The notes under the pieces are model-generated. The model had not been told where the DNA came from, did no database searches, and worked only from the letters and a program-made list of their open reading frames with translations. A program made the position numbers and the translations under genes. From the NCBI RefSeq assembly GCF_051020975.1, contig NC_135040.1, forward strand, positions 4,457,501 to 4,521,500: a stretch of 64,000 nucleotides of DNA, in the 5' to 3' direction. Origin of the DNA: Osmia lignaria lignaria (taxonomy: Eukaryota > Arthropoda > Insecta > Hymenoptera > Megachilidae). Positions within the stretch are counted from its first letter, which is position 1; each line of letters starts with the position of its first letter. This document shows, piece by piece, positions 36,911 through 51,926 of the stretch.

Positions 36911-37124
36911 CTGCGAGAGGATGATCGCGTCATTTGTTAGATCCTCCAGCCGGTCGACACCTGCAACACTTGGTAGCCGGATTGTACCGCTGGAGGATTT
37001 CGCAAACCGCCCCATTGGCGCTGTCAGTGAAGCATGCTGCTGACCCACGTATCGACCACCACAGGCATCCCCCGAACCCCGCCTCAGCCAGGGAAACAGG
37101 GGGTCGTAGGAGGAGGGTAGATTT
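36911..37124 (-). CDS. Candidate coding exon in a GC-rich island (unassigned)
   Basis: A GC-rich island is bounded on the minus strand by acceptor GTGTCTTGTGCAG (ending at 37125) and donor TCTCGCAG|GTAACT. One frame stays open through the donor and reads GGRYVGQQHASLTAPMG, later RLEDLTNDAIILSQ. A second frame, ending in TGA inside the island, reads a cysteine-rich peptide (GSAACFTDSANGAVCEILQ, then a CCRCRP cluster). Both look more protein-like than neighbouring sequence, but only one can be real and I recognise neither. It could be an exon of an unannotated minus-strand gene, a small secreted Cys-rich peptide, or a CG island at a promoter. Confidence 0.3.
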
Positions 37125-40100
37125 CTGCACAAGACACGGTCCTCCGCACACGCTCCACCCTGTTCGATTCCCGACACCGATATCCCTTCGTCCTCGCTTC
37201 TCTCACGTCTGTTTACATCGTTCTTCTCGCGACGCTGATACCACCTATCTGTCTACGAGGACGTAAACTACCGGTCCATAGAGTCTTTACGCTCGTCCCC
37301 GCATTTGTTCGTTTCTTTCTTGAATCATCCTCTGGGTCTTTTCCCTCCGATGCTCCCTCGGCTCGTATAGTTTTGCAAACGATAGCTACGGCATTTCCGC
37401 TCGATAAAAAACCGTAAAGAATCTCTGCTTCCCTGAGATCGTTTGGTATAAACGATCGGATAGATGTTCACTAAATTGTAGGTCGCTGTTTTTCCTCAAA
37501 TTTTCGTGAAAATTGTTTGGCATTAACACCTATCGACTGTCACGTCTTTGGATGAATTTGAATTTCTCATAGAAATACTTAATTAGTAATTATTAATCAT
37601 TGGATTTACTTAATTAGACAAAAATATTTAATGGACCTTTCAACGGCTTCAGCGTGGCAGTAAAAGTATTAAACATACAAAACGTAAAGTGTATAAGAAG
37701 ATTCTGATAGAAGGATTAAAAAATAAATTTCATAACGAATTTCTGCTTTGGTGGACGAAATCTTGCGTGGCGCGAAGCTCGCGAATCTGTTACTGTCAGC
37801 CTTTCCTTTAGTACGATAAATTCCCGAAACGCGCTGCCACTGACAGAGCCCGAAATAAAACGTTCTAGCTGGTAACTTTTTCGAAAAAGAATCCTTGCGC
37901 CCGAGGATACTCGTTCATTTGACAAACGAAAAAGGCAACTCCGACTTTAAAGGAATACTTTAGCTTGCCGCGTGGGTGTTTCCCGGCTTGATTCTCACGG
38001 CAATCGGAAACGTTTATTAAATGTAGATAGAAAATAATCGATACCCGCACGACGATACGCGGAACAATTATTTTTCATCGTTTTATTTTTGATCAATTGC
38101 AAGTAAGCCGATTAATTTGCTAAATCGATCGGTTTAATTAGTCGTTCCATCGGCTGGCTTCGTATCGCCGCGTTACTTGCCTCGGCCGGTTTTCATTAAT
38201 TAAGCGTATTTCCCGGCATAAGCGAACGCTTTCGAACGATAATTCTGAAAGTTAATGAGACCGATTAAGGGTTTTACGCGTTGACTTAACGCGCTTGGAA
38301 GAGGGAAAAAAAGAAGCTGACGAGGAAGTGATCAAAGCAGCGCGGAATCGATAATATGTCCACCTAGATATTCCAATAATTCGTTTCGTAACTAGAAGAA
38401 ATTCTCCGATTACGCTCTTTGAAGTGTGATTTTTTCTGAAATTCTTTCTTCTTTTTCACGAGAATGCACAGCGAAAAATAATTACACCTTTATCTGGGAT
38501 TACTTTTCCACCGACACAAAGTGAAAATATTTTTAACAAGACTCGTCCTAGCGAAGCACTTTCCGTTTAACGAAGTAGCTGAACTTCTTTCGTGTTTACG
38601 AAATACCTATTCTTTCGGATGTCGATTAAACGCGGGGGATACGGTGGATAATCAAAAACGATAATTAGTAGCGAGGGAAAGGCAAGGGAACAGCTAGCAG
38701 TTTCGTGCTTGCGATAAAATTAAAGGACTGGCCGGAAGTGCAGCTTCTCGCCCGTCCCAGTTTATTCAGTCCCCGTCCACGAAGCAAATCACGACGTAAT
38801 AACACGAAAGGGGAGCTCGTCTCGCATATTTCCGTCTCATCCTAGATTCTTCCCTGGGATCTCAGGATACAGCAGGAACTCCATTAAACGATTACATCGT
38901 TAGAATTTTCATGGAATACGTACATATACATTTGAGTACATTGAAACTTACTCGGCTATGTGCATAAAGAGTAATTTACATTATCTGTTGAAGCAGGTAT
39001 ACCGTTTCGGGAACGACTACAGTCACTTAAGTGCGTACAAGTATTTATCTAGAAGGTGTTTCATGAAGAAATATTAATATTACTCGCATTATACGACACG
39101 ACATTAACGCTGCATATAATCATTCTCTCGAGTAAATGTATTAGATGGATGCAACAATGTTGTTGCTTTAAAAAGAGTTAATGTGTCCAGGTAGGTAGGG
39201 TTCGGAGAGAAACATTCAGGAACGAGTGGAGTAATTACGGCGCGACAAATTGAAGACTGATTAACGGTCGGCTGCTGCTGACAATCGTTTCACGAGCCAG
39301 ACAAGTGGGTGCTCACAGCGACAACCAAGCTGCAATTCATCCGAGTATCGAACCCCGATACTTCCGTCGCTCGAGCGCTCACGTCAAGAAGCTGAATCGC
39401 GAAATAAGACACTCGAGACGGTGATGGTTGTGTTAAAGCCAATTTATATATCCCTTCAACTATGCGACAAGTTATTTTCATTTTTGAAGAGGAAACCTCT
39501 CAGGGCACAGCAGTGCCAGTAGATTAATTAGGAATTGGAGTGAAACGCGAAGGGATGATCCACTCTTCGGTACAGCGAGCACGTCTCCACTGGAACTTAG
39601 ATTTTTCACCGTCCAGTACCATATATTAATAGAATTATTAAACAATCGAATGAAATGGAAATAGAAAACAATAGACGCGAAATATTTCAATTATAATATT
39701 CCATACGGGTGAGGAAGTTTGTAAACGTTGATCCGTTTATGCGTCCAAAGCAACAGATATGCGAATTAATCGAAATGTATTTAGTAAACTCATTTACCGA
39801 CATCATTTCCATATAAACTAGATATCCAAGCCACTGCACGGCGGTCGCAATAACAAAGTTTTCCGCGCATTAACCGCGTTAATGATTTCGTGAGATCAAT
39901 TCGTTTGTCGTTACCGCGTTAGCCGAGCTGGAGGCGGTCCCGCCTGTCTCTGACACTAGCAATCATTTAACGCTTGCTAGCTTTTCCCTTTGATTCACTT
40001 ACGCGTTGATAAACGGACAGGATTCTTGTTTACCCATCTTAACGCAGTGTTAACCATCTGATTAGACAGGTCACAGGTACTCGGCCGACGAGGTCTTCAG

Positions 40101-43100
40101 GTCAATGTCTGAGGTGTTCCTTGAAAACCTCCTCTGCCAAACGAACCCTTGCGGTTTCGTAACAGGAACAGGTATCAGGGCAATTTCTCATAGCAACGCG
40201 ATAACATTGTACCCTAAAGAAGTGAGAACCGTGTGTTATTCGAGAGGCTTAAGCAGGTTGAACGATCCTTGCGGGAACCTTGGCATTTGCCATTATCGTG
40301 CCATTCGCTTGAACATCTCGAATAACACATCTCCCTTATTCCTTTCCATAAATTCAATGGTACAGCTAAGAAATGCAAATGCACTTTATTCAGAATTAAC
40401 TACAAATTGAGATTTAACGAGAAAAATCTGCGATTCGCTTTTTTCTTTTCACCCCCGTTGATTTCTTCCTTTTTCCTAACTCCTACCGGGGCGAGGGTCC
40501 TCGAGGCGAACAATAGTAGCCTGGCGTAAGTAAATTTACGAGAAGTTTTCTTCGAGACCGTGCTCAGAGCAACGGTCCTCCTCGGTCCGTGGTTCGCGTG
40601 CAAATGTGTCCTATCTGAGCCTCCCCGGAGAAGGCAAACCCTGAAGAAGGATACCCGGCTTTCGGCGAGGAGTACACGAATCCGTTCTTCGTTTTCCACC
40701 AGGTTCCGCCCAGGGGAGTTTAGTAAACGCGGTAGGATTATCCGCTGCTTGCAACCGGCTCGAACGAGAATCGAAGAAAGAGGAAGGGACCGGGGGTGTA
40801 CTTGAGGGCACAGCTACTCCAGACGGTTAGCAAGAAATTAATTCTCGTTTAATGTAGTCCCTGGTTAGCATTGCAAATCTCTTCAGGGCCACAGCTCTCA
40901 CGGCTTTTCCCGCTTTTCCTTCCGATCCTCTCTCCTTTCCTTTCCGTCTGCTTGCCTGTCTGTCTATTTAACCGTGGCTCTGTCTGTCCGTGCCAGTGCT
41001 TCACCTACAACCACCTCCATCTTCTTTTCCTTCGTATTAGGCAAATTTCGTTGAACACACGACTGCTTCTCGGTTCCTTTTTCTTTACCACGAGCTTTGA
41101 CCACCAACTTTTTCTCGCCTGTTTACGGATTAAGGCTGTTGCTTTTCGTTGTTTAGATTTGTTTGTTACCTCAGTCTCAGAGTTTGTTATCCAACTGGAA
41201 AGAGGTATTTTTCTTGGCCCTTCCAATGAATTCCACTTCACCCCCAACCGTGTTACAAATAATGGACTGTAACAAGAAAGAAGAGACTACTATTTGTACT
41301 ATGAGAGAAGATAGATGGTGTTGGTTGATGCGACGATTGCAATGGGGGTGGATTTCAGGATAAGGGATTGGAAGATGCAAGATGCGACTGAAACTGAGAA
41401 CCCTGGGGTGTCAAGGAAATAGAAGAAAAGCCGGGAAAAACATTGACAAACTAAGAAGATGGAACTTGGATTCTTAGGGATAGGCTGATTTATTGCGGTT
41501 CTTTTCACTGTCACAGTGGAAATAATCGTAGTTGGTCAGACACGCGTTTACATCGATCGCGAAGGATCACTTTTTCAATTGGACAGCCATGTCGAATCAG
41601 TTCCTTTCTCCTTTTTTCAATTTTTAATTAGTTAAAGGAATTGAATTAATCTGATGTTCTGCTTGCATTTATTATTTTAACGAGTTTATATGAAAATTGG
41701 AGAAAAATCGTCTTTCACGGAGGCTTTTCGTTAATTGCATTCCCCACGGTGTACAGACAAGTCAGATGAAAGGAATTCCTGAAAGCGTTATTAAAAATAA
41801 CACTGGCTTTCAATATTCCTGACTCGATGTTCGTTTATTAAACATTCCTGTCCATGCGTCAATTAAAATCATGGGTAAATTGGTGTTGTGGATTTCTCGT
41901 TTGTCTACCAATAAAAAGGAATTTATTTTATACCCTCAATCAACTTTTTCCATAGTAGAAACAGTTTTGTTTCGAATCGCATTAGTTTGAACAGGAAAGG
42001 TCTCCTGGAAAAAGGTGAAATCAAAGGAAATGCAAACCCTCTTTCGGTTTAATTAAAATTTCAACGAGATTTATTAGAATTGCACGGGATTGCGAATTCC
42101 AAATTAACGATGGAGTTTTAATATTAACTCTAATAACTGATTTTCGTCCATCTGGGCAACGTTCGGATATATAATAATTCTGAAATCGTACATAATACTC
42201 TCGTTTATTAATAATAAATACGTAAGCATCATTAAATACGTTAATACGGTTTCATGAAACAGCTCTTTACGTTATTAAAATACCCATGATTGTCGCGTGT
42301 CTTTAACCGTTGATCCACCGATTACATTCCATCTGCGTTTCGTCAACTACGTTCCAGGTTATGCAAATTTTCCATAAAATTTCGGTCCCACGAGTATCAC
42401 GGCTAAGCAGTATTAACGTTGAATATCAACGATGCACTTTGCGCGAACCGTCGATAGTATTTTTGCGAATCGAAATGCCGGTGAAATTAATCATTTCCAT
42501 CCAGCAAGCGATATCAATTCAATCTCGCATAAAATCATTTCGACCATCATTTTCGATCGTCTACGTTTTATTGACAATTGGTATCGGCTGAATTATACGC
42601 CGTCCAACGGGTAAGGGAACAAAGCGGACCGATGCGAATGGAAATAAAAATGATATTTTATCAAACGAGACAATCGAACGAATACTACGCTCGTCGAGTA
42701 AATTTCTCTTACTTCCTATTTTCTTTTTCCGTATCACGAAGCTGGGTTTATAAGAGTAAATGAAAAAAGCGACCATAAATAAGGCGAAATGTTTTTCGAA
42801 TCCTACAACTATCTATCTTACCGTTTGGAAAGGGTTAATTTAACACTCTCGTCGTTGCTGCGAGGATTTCCATCGATCATATATCCATCGATAAATTGAA
42901 ATGTACCGGGAAGGAAGGAAGAATAGCGGTCGAAATTGAGATTACCGATTCGAATGGGCGAATCGGAGCGATTTCACGAACGCCAGACGGAGTCGAGGTA
43001 TTTATGCGACTAGAGCCGTCACCTATTTATGTGGTTTGCTTCGAAAGTAATAGCTGCCCGTCTCTCCTCGTACAACGGCGTTGAATTCGAGCGATTCCGT

Positions 43101-46100
43101 CGTTTGTGCGGAACAGCGCGCCGGAATAGATAATAGTCACGATCAACGAGACGAATCGACCTGGATCACGCTTCGAGACGGATTCACCTCGGCGAATAAC
43201 CGTGGTCACGCATTATTTGAACATAGAACGATGCTGGATCGTCGAAACGATCCGTGCTCGTTAATTCGAATAGAAATCGCCGGGGGAATATAAATATCTC
43301 ACTCGTGTTTCGCAAAGAATAAGATCCCTTTGCGCGATTTGAAACGAGTTACCCTCGTTATTTATCATCAAGCTGGTATTAATATTCAAAGCGGAGTTCG
43401 CGGTGGGTTTTTCAGATGCGTAAAGCGAGGCAGAGATTGAATGCACAGAGACCGTAAAAAACGAAGTTTCAGAGCAAACGCATAATAACGGCTCTAAACT
43501 TTTATCAATTCACGGCGGAGCAGAGGATCCCGTTTACCCCGTCGTTTGTCAGAATGAACAAAGCGCGTAAATTAAAAGCCTTAATCGTACCCTCGCAGGC
43601 TGTTCCCGCAGCCAGCAGAGGGAAAAAACGTAATATGCATACGTGCTTTGCGATAAGACAATCGTACACACCGGACACACGTTCAATCCTTTCGTTGAAG
43701 CGTTCGTTGATAGCCACCGATCGATCGTAAAGATCGACAAATAATTTTCACGCTAGAAATATATTAGATATAGGAAAACGATCTGAAGAAGTGAACGAGA
43801 ACACGTGCGATAGATCGATTCTGCATACAAAGCAGTCTGAAAGATTGAGTCGCCTCGTGTATCTTCGTGTCGGAATATATCAAATCCACCCGCATTTTAT
43901 TTTAATTTTTTCCAAGGAATTAATTATTCCAAAATTAACGCGACCACCGAATTGCTAGAGTAACCATACGGAGGTAAGTTTCGAGCACGGTTTCTAGAGC
44001 GGCCCATTTAAAGACCGCGACGTAATTAATAGACGCTCGCAATTATCGCGTTTAGCCAGCTAATTTCGGCCTGGCTTCACACCAGAGTGTGCAGCATCGA
44101 AGGCAGCAGGAACGGAGAGGGTAGATCGACCGCGTAACGTTAAGTGGCGTCTGGTCAGTGCATCGAATTGATACACTCCTGAGGGTGCAGCAATTTAGCT
44201 ATGCATACAGGGGAGAAAAATTCTAGGTAAACGTTTCATCGTTGTTCCGTATAAAACAAAGAAAATGGGTAGTTTTCATTTTGCGAAGATTGAAAGGGAT
44301 TTTCCGCTCGCAAAAGATAATTGTTAGAGAACATTCGATCGATGTTGAAACGAGCAGGCAAACTCGTATTCTGAAGGATATTTTTACATTGCAAATTCCC
44401 ACGCAGCGTGGAAGGAAACAAGGGGTAACACGCGACGGAAGCCGCGTGTTAACGCGTGCCTCCTTCACACAAGCCTTTCCTCTGGTATTTATAAAATCGC
44501 TTCGTCGGTGGAGGCGCGAATCGATAGAACAAAAGAGGTATGCATGTCCGCGCTTGCTTTTATACACGAGATATCGCGTCTAGAATATTTTTACCCCGCC
44601 CGTAATTATAGACATAATTTCCCTTCTACCCTACTAATAATCGTGATGAATAGAAACCTCGGCAAAGGTCGTGAGCCGCGCGTATTAAACAAAACCCCGT
44701 TGCACGGTATTTTCCAGCCGTGCGACCGGGGGCCGAAAAACGCTGTTTCACATCGCACGATACGCTTCCTGTCGCGTGAAACTTTTACGATCTTTATTTA
44801 CGCCGAGGGGTTGTATCGCGAGAAAGTTCAAGGGGCGGTTGATAAGTTCATCAAGACGTTTGTTCCTGCGTGAAACGCGCTTCGTTAACGCTTGCGCTTC
44901 CGTCCTGTATCGCTTTTAGTTTTTCGCGGCGATGAAGCGAGCTTTACGGGGCGAAAAATATTGGAATTTCTAAAAATCTTTTCTCGATAATATATTTTCA
45001 TTAATTCCCATACGAAAATGTACGAGACACCTATAAAGTTTCAAAAGCTTCCTACGGATGATCAAAAAAATCAACGCGATCCTTTTGAGGGTTGCAAATC
45101 ATAAAACTGAAAAATGGGTCATAAGGGAGCGTAGAATCGATCCCGTACGCGATGTTCGGCCGTATGGTCAACGAACAATCGGTATCTAGGAGCGGATCTC
45201 GCATCAGATTCATAATCAGGGTTGAGAGCGCGATGTTAGCCAGCTACATCCCCAGCGACGGTTGTCCCCCTGCGGGCATCTCGTCTTTGCCGATAACGCG
45301 ATTAATTCATTAGCGATAGATGGTGATTACGTCGGTGCGCGTAATATCCATTGTGTGTCATCGTGTTATCGACTCCTTGACACCAAGATATCGGCGTCTA
45401 CAATCGATCCCGTCGGCGAACAAAGCGTTCGAATGCATTAGAATCTCAATGAGTCTTCGCCTACCCCCGGACGAATGGATTCGACTCGTACCGAGGTGAA
45501 TTCTCGTTCTACGCTATGCAAATGTGTCAATTCGTTCGTGTAATTGAAAGACGAGCGAACTACGAGGGTGTAGAAAATTGAATTTAGAAAATTGTATCTA
45601 TAAATCCACGTACCAGTATGGAGGATTTATGAAGTGTACTAAATTATAAAAAAATAACTTGCTTGAGAAAGAAAATCGTTTCAAGGTGAATCATGCCCTT
45701 ACGGTTCAAGGGTGTTACTTTTTATTTAGGGTACTCAAGGGTGTGTCAACTTGCCGAGATTGATCGCACTGCCCGTGAACCGTGGCTCTTGGCCGCAAAA
45801 ACGGAAGCTTCTTAACAGTAAATTTGCAACTTTTTGAAAGCACGATAAATGTATTTCTGCTTGTTACCCGACCGTCCTCGTTGTTCTTGTTATTACAACG
45901 GCGTTTACCGTGGAAAATCGGTCTCGATTCGTCACCATTCACCAGTCCATTAACATGAAAACTCGATTAACTGTAGAGTGGCAGCTATCAAACGTCGTGT
46001 ACACTAGAAACGTTGCGTGCCATTCCTCGACCATCGAGTATATTTAACAGTGACTTACAATTCGTAAAGACATTGTAAATTTAACTGTATAAATATTATT

Positions 46101-49100
46101 CTGTTTCAAAGCAACGAGCATTGCTTAATCGTCGAGTCATCGAAGAATTCACTTTGTTATTCAAATTTTTGTTATAAATTTTCCACCTGTTCGCGACTTG
46201 TGATCTATCGTGTAACAGCGATATTACAATGCCAGTTTATCGTTATCATGGGAAGCATTATGATTATTCAACGAAATATATAGGCGTGGAATCGGGTACA
46301 GGCTGATAACGAACGAATAGAGAAATTTTCAACGCGCACATAGACACGCGCGGTGAAACAATACCGATCGAAGGAAATTCAGTGAACCGTGGAGCCGTTT
46401 CACGTCCGCAGCCGAACGGACTGTTTACGATTATAACCTGGTGAGCGAATTTCGGTTTAATAGTCGCGCCTACAACCGGCACGCCGTGATGAACGATCTC
46501 TCGCGAATCGGCTATAAATGAGATTTGATTATTTCTCCCGCTCGTTGTCGTCCAGGCTCGTCGATCATCCGAACAGCCTCCCGTTTATCAGGAATCGCGT
46601 TATAATAATTATACGTATCGAGAAACCGATTGTCTCTAACGATCTCACGCATTTAATCCATTCGTTGTCGCGCCTATCATATAATACCCCATAAATCAAT
46701 CGTTAATATCCGATAAACTTTTTCAGTCACTTTTATTTCATCGCCGAATTTTATTCCGCAAATCGTTGGGCAAATATACCGTGAGTTGAGTGACTGATAA
46801 CGAAACAAAACTGATGATAATTAATTCAGAACAGTGATATCGAGGCTGGAATCGAGAGTCGTTTACAATGTCCTAAGATAATCAGCTGCACTGGCATGCG
46901 AGCATTTCTTCCAGTGAAAAAGCGATCTAGATAATTCGAGGAAAAAGTACAACAGCCGTCTGAAAACTTAATCGCGGATACTCGGTAGCAAGAACTTAAG
47001 CGAGAGATTAGGATTCCGTAAGTGATAAGCTTTACCCAGGGTAGACTCGTAGGAGACGATAAAGGGTAGCTACTTATTTTTCCAAGTTACAGTGATTCGG
47101 CTACTTGGAAGGCGTTACCCTGGCCATTATTAAGCTGAATCGAGGCCATCTATCAAACGCAGCACGGGCCATTGTAATTTGCTGGTAGCCGTGATATACC
47201 GTCGCGACGGGTATCAGCACGTCGTTACATCTTTCCCTAGGAAAGTGACTTTTTCCTTCTTACCTCGCACGCTTCCGAGGGGGGGAAGAAACCTCCCTGG
47301 ACGGCATTGATTTCATAAATTCACCCGCCAGCGCCGTGTGCGGTTTATACCGGATGTTTCATAACACGTGGCGCGGGAGGATAATGAAAAATGTCGGCGC
47401 AAATGTGCGTTCCATTTGACCCTCTTTTCAGGAGCCGATCATTTTAACCGAAACTGGGCTACGTATTATACTCGAGTACAAAAAGAATACCTCATTTTCG
47501 ATATGGAACACGCGGCGCGAACCTTTCGTTCATTGTTATCTCCTGATTTAGTCTAAAATACTCGGCTGTATTACACCGGCGATGGGTCAAGGAAACGCAT
47601 TCCGGGATCAATCCCGATACGCGTTAGCTGCTGATAGCCCGGTAAACGCAATCTTCCCAGTGATAATTCAATTAACGCAATTCCAAGGATTGTCGACGCC
47701 GCTGTCGACACGTATATATAGGAGGGCGAATTATGGCCCCACGGTAGAAAGTACCGATCGATCGGTATAATGGGAATTTAATGGCCGTATGAAATCCTGT
47801 AAATACCGGGTCCTCGGCGCATCGGCGTCCCCGTCGTGTCCGCTCTTCGTTTATTTATTTCCCGTTCACGATACCCGTGCACGGGTCTTAATTGGACGTG
47901 CGTGAAGCTCACGGTTTAATCAGACGCCTCTTTTGGATCATCCGTCGGGGCGAAATGGCCGGCTGAAATTTCGCGGACGTGCTCGTTACACGACAATTTG
48001 TCCGTTCCTGTACCCTCGGCACAAAGAGACGCTTTGAGATTCTTTTTTTTTTTTTCTTTTTATTCTTTCCTCTCTTTTTCAAACGCGAAGCTTGTTAGTC
48101 AGGCGCTGTTAAGAAAAGACGAGAGGAGAAAATAGTCAACAGGATAACTCGCGACTGCCGGTTGAAAATGGCCTTCAATATTTCAGGATGGCAGACGGGT
48201 AATTTGGTTGCGTTAAAAATTTCAAAGGGTAACGAGCTATTTACGATGCATTTCCTTTTAATTTCTCTGTCAACGACGATCGTCTCCGATTTTCTATTTT
48301 TTTTTTTTTTTCTCCCAACGCTCACAGCCGCCATCATGGTACACCGTGGAAACGATCCGTGTAATTTCCGGGTAACTTAGTGGAAAGCGCTGTCGACGAC
48401 CAACACCGGTGATTTATACGCGTTTAGCGACCAATGACGCGAAAAGATTACACGGTCGGACGAGCAGGCGAGCGGACTCGCGCGCGACCGATTAGCAAAC
48501 GGACGCGTGCGCTTGCATACGCAGCGCAATTTTCTCTCTTGCCTAATGGCCCATAACCTTTGATTGGACCGTGTTTACATGGCGTTTTAAACGTACCGCC
48601 CTCTCTTCAACGCCGCGTTTTGTTCCGCTAACGAGCTGCCTCGACGATCTCGTGAGGATAAACGAAGCGGCCGTAACTCGTCTCCGCCGACGACCGCGTT
48701 TCCGTCTACGAAAAATCATCCTCCTCCGCCAGTGTTAATCCCTCCTGCTAACGCCGATATTATGTTTTAATTGGCCGCGAGCACGTTTACCGATGTTTGC
48801 CTCGGGAAAATGCGAGAAGCGGTTATTACAGAGCCCGACGCTTTTGTGTGCTTTTCGAGTGAAAATTTACATGGAAATTTGTCGACGAACATAATGGATA
48901 ACGAAACAGGTCGACTTTTGTTACAAGCGAAAACATTAATCCTATTGTTCCGTCTCTCGATGCGTTAATTATCAAGGAAATTTTCGAGAGGGATTAACAG
49001 CGTTTTAATCGAAAATTGCATCTACCAAACGACAGCAGTCTCGTTACCCTGGTTTGAAACGTGAAGGTAAAACAAAAAGGAGGTTCCACTTTAACGAACC

Positions 49101-51926
49101 GACAGGCAACGAGAAGAGAATTTTTTCCGGCCGTTGAATTATCATTTCGCAAGGATGCGCCGCGGCGCAGGGAGAACAAACAGAGCCATAATTTTCAGTG
49201 AGCATTTTCGAAACTTTTGTCCGCCTTGGTGGTATTCTTTGTAACGCGAGCCTCAGTCGTATCTGGCCACTATATCAACTTTACCGTCTTGCAATACGGC
49301 TGCCATCCATTCTACCGGAAGATCCGTACCCGTTACGCTCTTTCCTCGAGCGTTTCGCCTGGGAGCGATTAAACGCAATGATTTATACGGTTCGTTTATT
49401 CGTTAACGTTGCCACGAGAAGAAGCGAGTTAAGCTCGTTGTTCCTGTGGAGGAAAACGACAGAAATATAGCCGCCACGCGGTCTTGCTTCATCGCTCGAA
49501 ATGATCTCTCAATATAGTAAAGTTCGCGCTTTTCTCTCGCTCGCTTTTCCCGATGAGAGACACTCGGAGAAATTCATCGAGAAAGCGTTTAATTATCCGT
49601 GTACAAGTTTAGCACATAAACGAATTTTATTACGGCAATGAAACGGGGAAATGAAACATTTTCCAGTGATTTACGAATTAAGTAAAGTGAAGCGCGCTGG
49701 GAAGAACCTTATTTAGAGCGTCGCGCCGCGATATGGATTATTAATGACATTTCTAAATAACGAAACATTGCTGAAGAAATAATTAGCGGGTAAGAAAACA
49801 GAATTTTGTGGCACGCTGTTTACCGCAAGCATCTCTGTTCTTATTTGCACCTTCGCTCTCCGACTTAATAAATCATTTGTTGCCGAGTTACTCGTATATC
49901 TTGCTAACTACGGGTAATATTTGCTCTCAAAGCATGAATAATTCTTTTGTGTTCTCAGCTTTGTGTTATCAGCAGGTGTATATACACAGCAATGCAAAGC
50001 AAAACCTAACCATTTGTTTTTCAAACGTTTTTCCGTGTAAATGAAAATTCAGCAGACTACCAACAACTGTTTACAGTATCCGATTCGTGGAATATGAAAA
50101 AAACATGGGTACTTTTCAACGCTTTGCTTCACCTATTCAACGAATGGCTACATCATTGTCTAGCCTTCCATTCGCGTTTAGTCCGCTTCACATTTCACTG
50201 TTTCAATTCTACAAAACATGGATTCGACGCTTGTTGAAGCTCGAATTAACGGTGAATTGCTGAATCCTGTTTTGCAATGTTTCCAATCGTACTTCGCGTT
50301 TGTGTCCGACGTGAATTTGTTATATTTCTCGGTAAACGCTTGTAAATCGTTCTATTCCTCTTCTTTTTTCCAATATCTCTTCCCTGGAATTGGATTTGAA
50401 ATTTTTCGAAGTTTAATAACGACGCTCTAGCGATGTAAAATTATCCTGACAAACGCGTTTGATCCGGAGAAAAGTAGTAGCCGGTTTGAATAGAAATTTC
50501 CATCCAAGCACTCGAATCGAGCAATTTTTCGCCTCCCTTCCGCACACTCGAATACTTTGAATGGTATAATCGACCCTTTCCAATCGCCGTCGGAGCGTGA
50601 ATCGTAGGATCGTGACTATCCACGATTTCGCGTGGAAGTTTTTCAAGGTGGTGCCGACGCGAATATCGGGCGATTTCGAAAAGTTTACGTAACCCTTTGT
50701 CGAGGGGTTTCGGCCGCGATGGGAAACCGGGTTACGGTAGGGCAGCGTCGCGGCGCGGGTGCGGCATCCGATCGGGCACAATGTAAAGCACACTGGACGA
50801 TAATAATTTGGCGCGGTACCAAAGTTCGGGATTCTGTTAGCCGGCCCGTACTGTCATCGCGGAAAAAATACGGTCGACAAACATACGAGGAAATCCGACC
50901 GCGTCGTTTCCCTCTCCTCTATTCACCGCAACTTTCGGCCCTCGTGTTTTCACGTCGAAGGCCGGAATTTTTTTTTTTGTTCCCTCCGCTTACCCTTCAG
51001 TCGGTCCAGCGAAACCGAGATTTCTTCGCCCGCTTTCGTTTTCCCGAAAAATTTTCAATTTTCCCGATCATTTCCTAAACGCGGTGCAGAATTTTCGATG
51101 GATACAGAGAGGAAAAATGTGGCAGGTAAAGCGCGAGCTTAAGGGTTGCAATAATTTATGTAGTCGTTTCCCTTAGGGAGGTAGGATCAGTTTACAGGAA
51201 CGGGTTTTCGTTATCGGTGAAACGACCGAGAGTTCGAGCTGCAGGGTTATCTTGCTCGGTCGCGGAAGCTTTGGCACTCTTACGTTTCCATATCGTACGA
51301 AACTGTATTAGCCGGCTTCCGATTCGCGAATAATAGACGATAACGAAGATCGGTAGAGTAGACGATGATGAACGAAACGAGGGAATTAACAGAGCCGCAG
51401 TCAGTATTTTCGAATAAAATTCTTATCGAACGAATTTGAATATACGCAGTCGCATTTTTCCATATTTCTCGCCGCACGATCGATTAAAAAACTCTTCTAT
51501 CGGTGAAATTATTCGCGGCTTAAACGACAGCTTTGTTTGTTTGTCCGGAGCGTATTGATCAGCAGAGTATTAATTTTTGTCGATTTAATGCTCTTACGAA
51601 TTTATATACGTTCAGTTTGTGCCCGGGTATTTTTCAGCCGGTTGGCCTTACTTTTCATCGCGCTCGGGACCAGATGCACCGATTTAAACCGTAATAAAAA
51701 TCTGCCCGCTTCTGCTCGCACGAGTGGCGCAACACGCGTATCTCGCGACCGCGAGCGCGTGTCGAACATGCAAATATGCGGATCAAAAATATTGGCGAGC
51801 ACGTAATCGACGCTATTCCCGTATCACCCAATAAAATTTAATACACCAACTTTACTACCCCCTTTTTTTTTAAACGAGATATCGCGAAAGATTGTGCCCC
51901 GGGATTCTCTGTATGAAAACAAACCT
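37125..51926. other. Long region with no recognisable gene
   Basis: About 14.8 kb with no recognised protein, RNA gene or complete mobile element. There are AT-rich patches at 37500-37700 and 41600-42250, more CG-rich patches at about 40480-40800 and 48400-48700, and poly-T runs at 48043-48055 and 48297-48311. Open frames are of chance length. It is consistent with a large intergenic or 5' intron tract. Confidence 0.45.

Noticed and set aside
37161..37171. tRNA B-box-like TGTTCGATTCC
   Set aside because: No paired T-stem, no A box at the right distance and no cloverleaf on either strand.
47697..47716. Palindrome TGTCGAC-loop-GTCGACA
   Set aside because: A 7-bp stem is within chance expectation for this length of CG-rich DNA; no associated feature.
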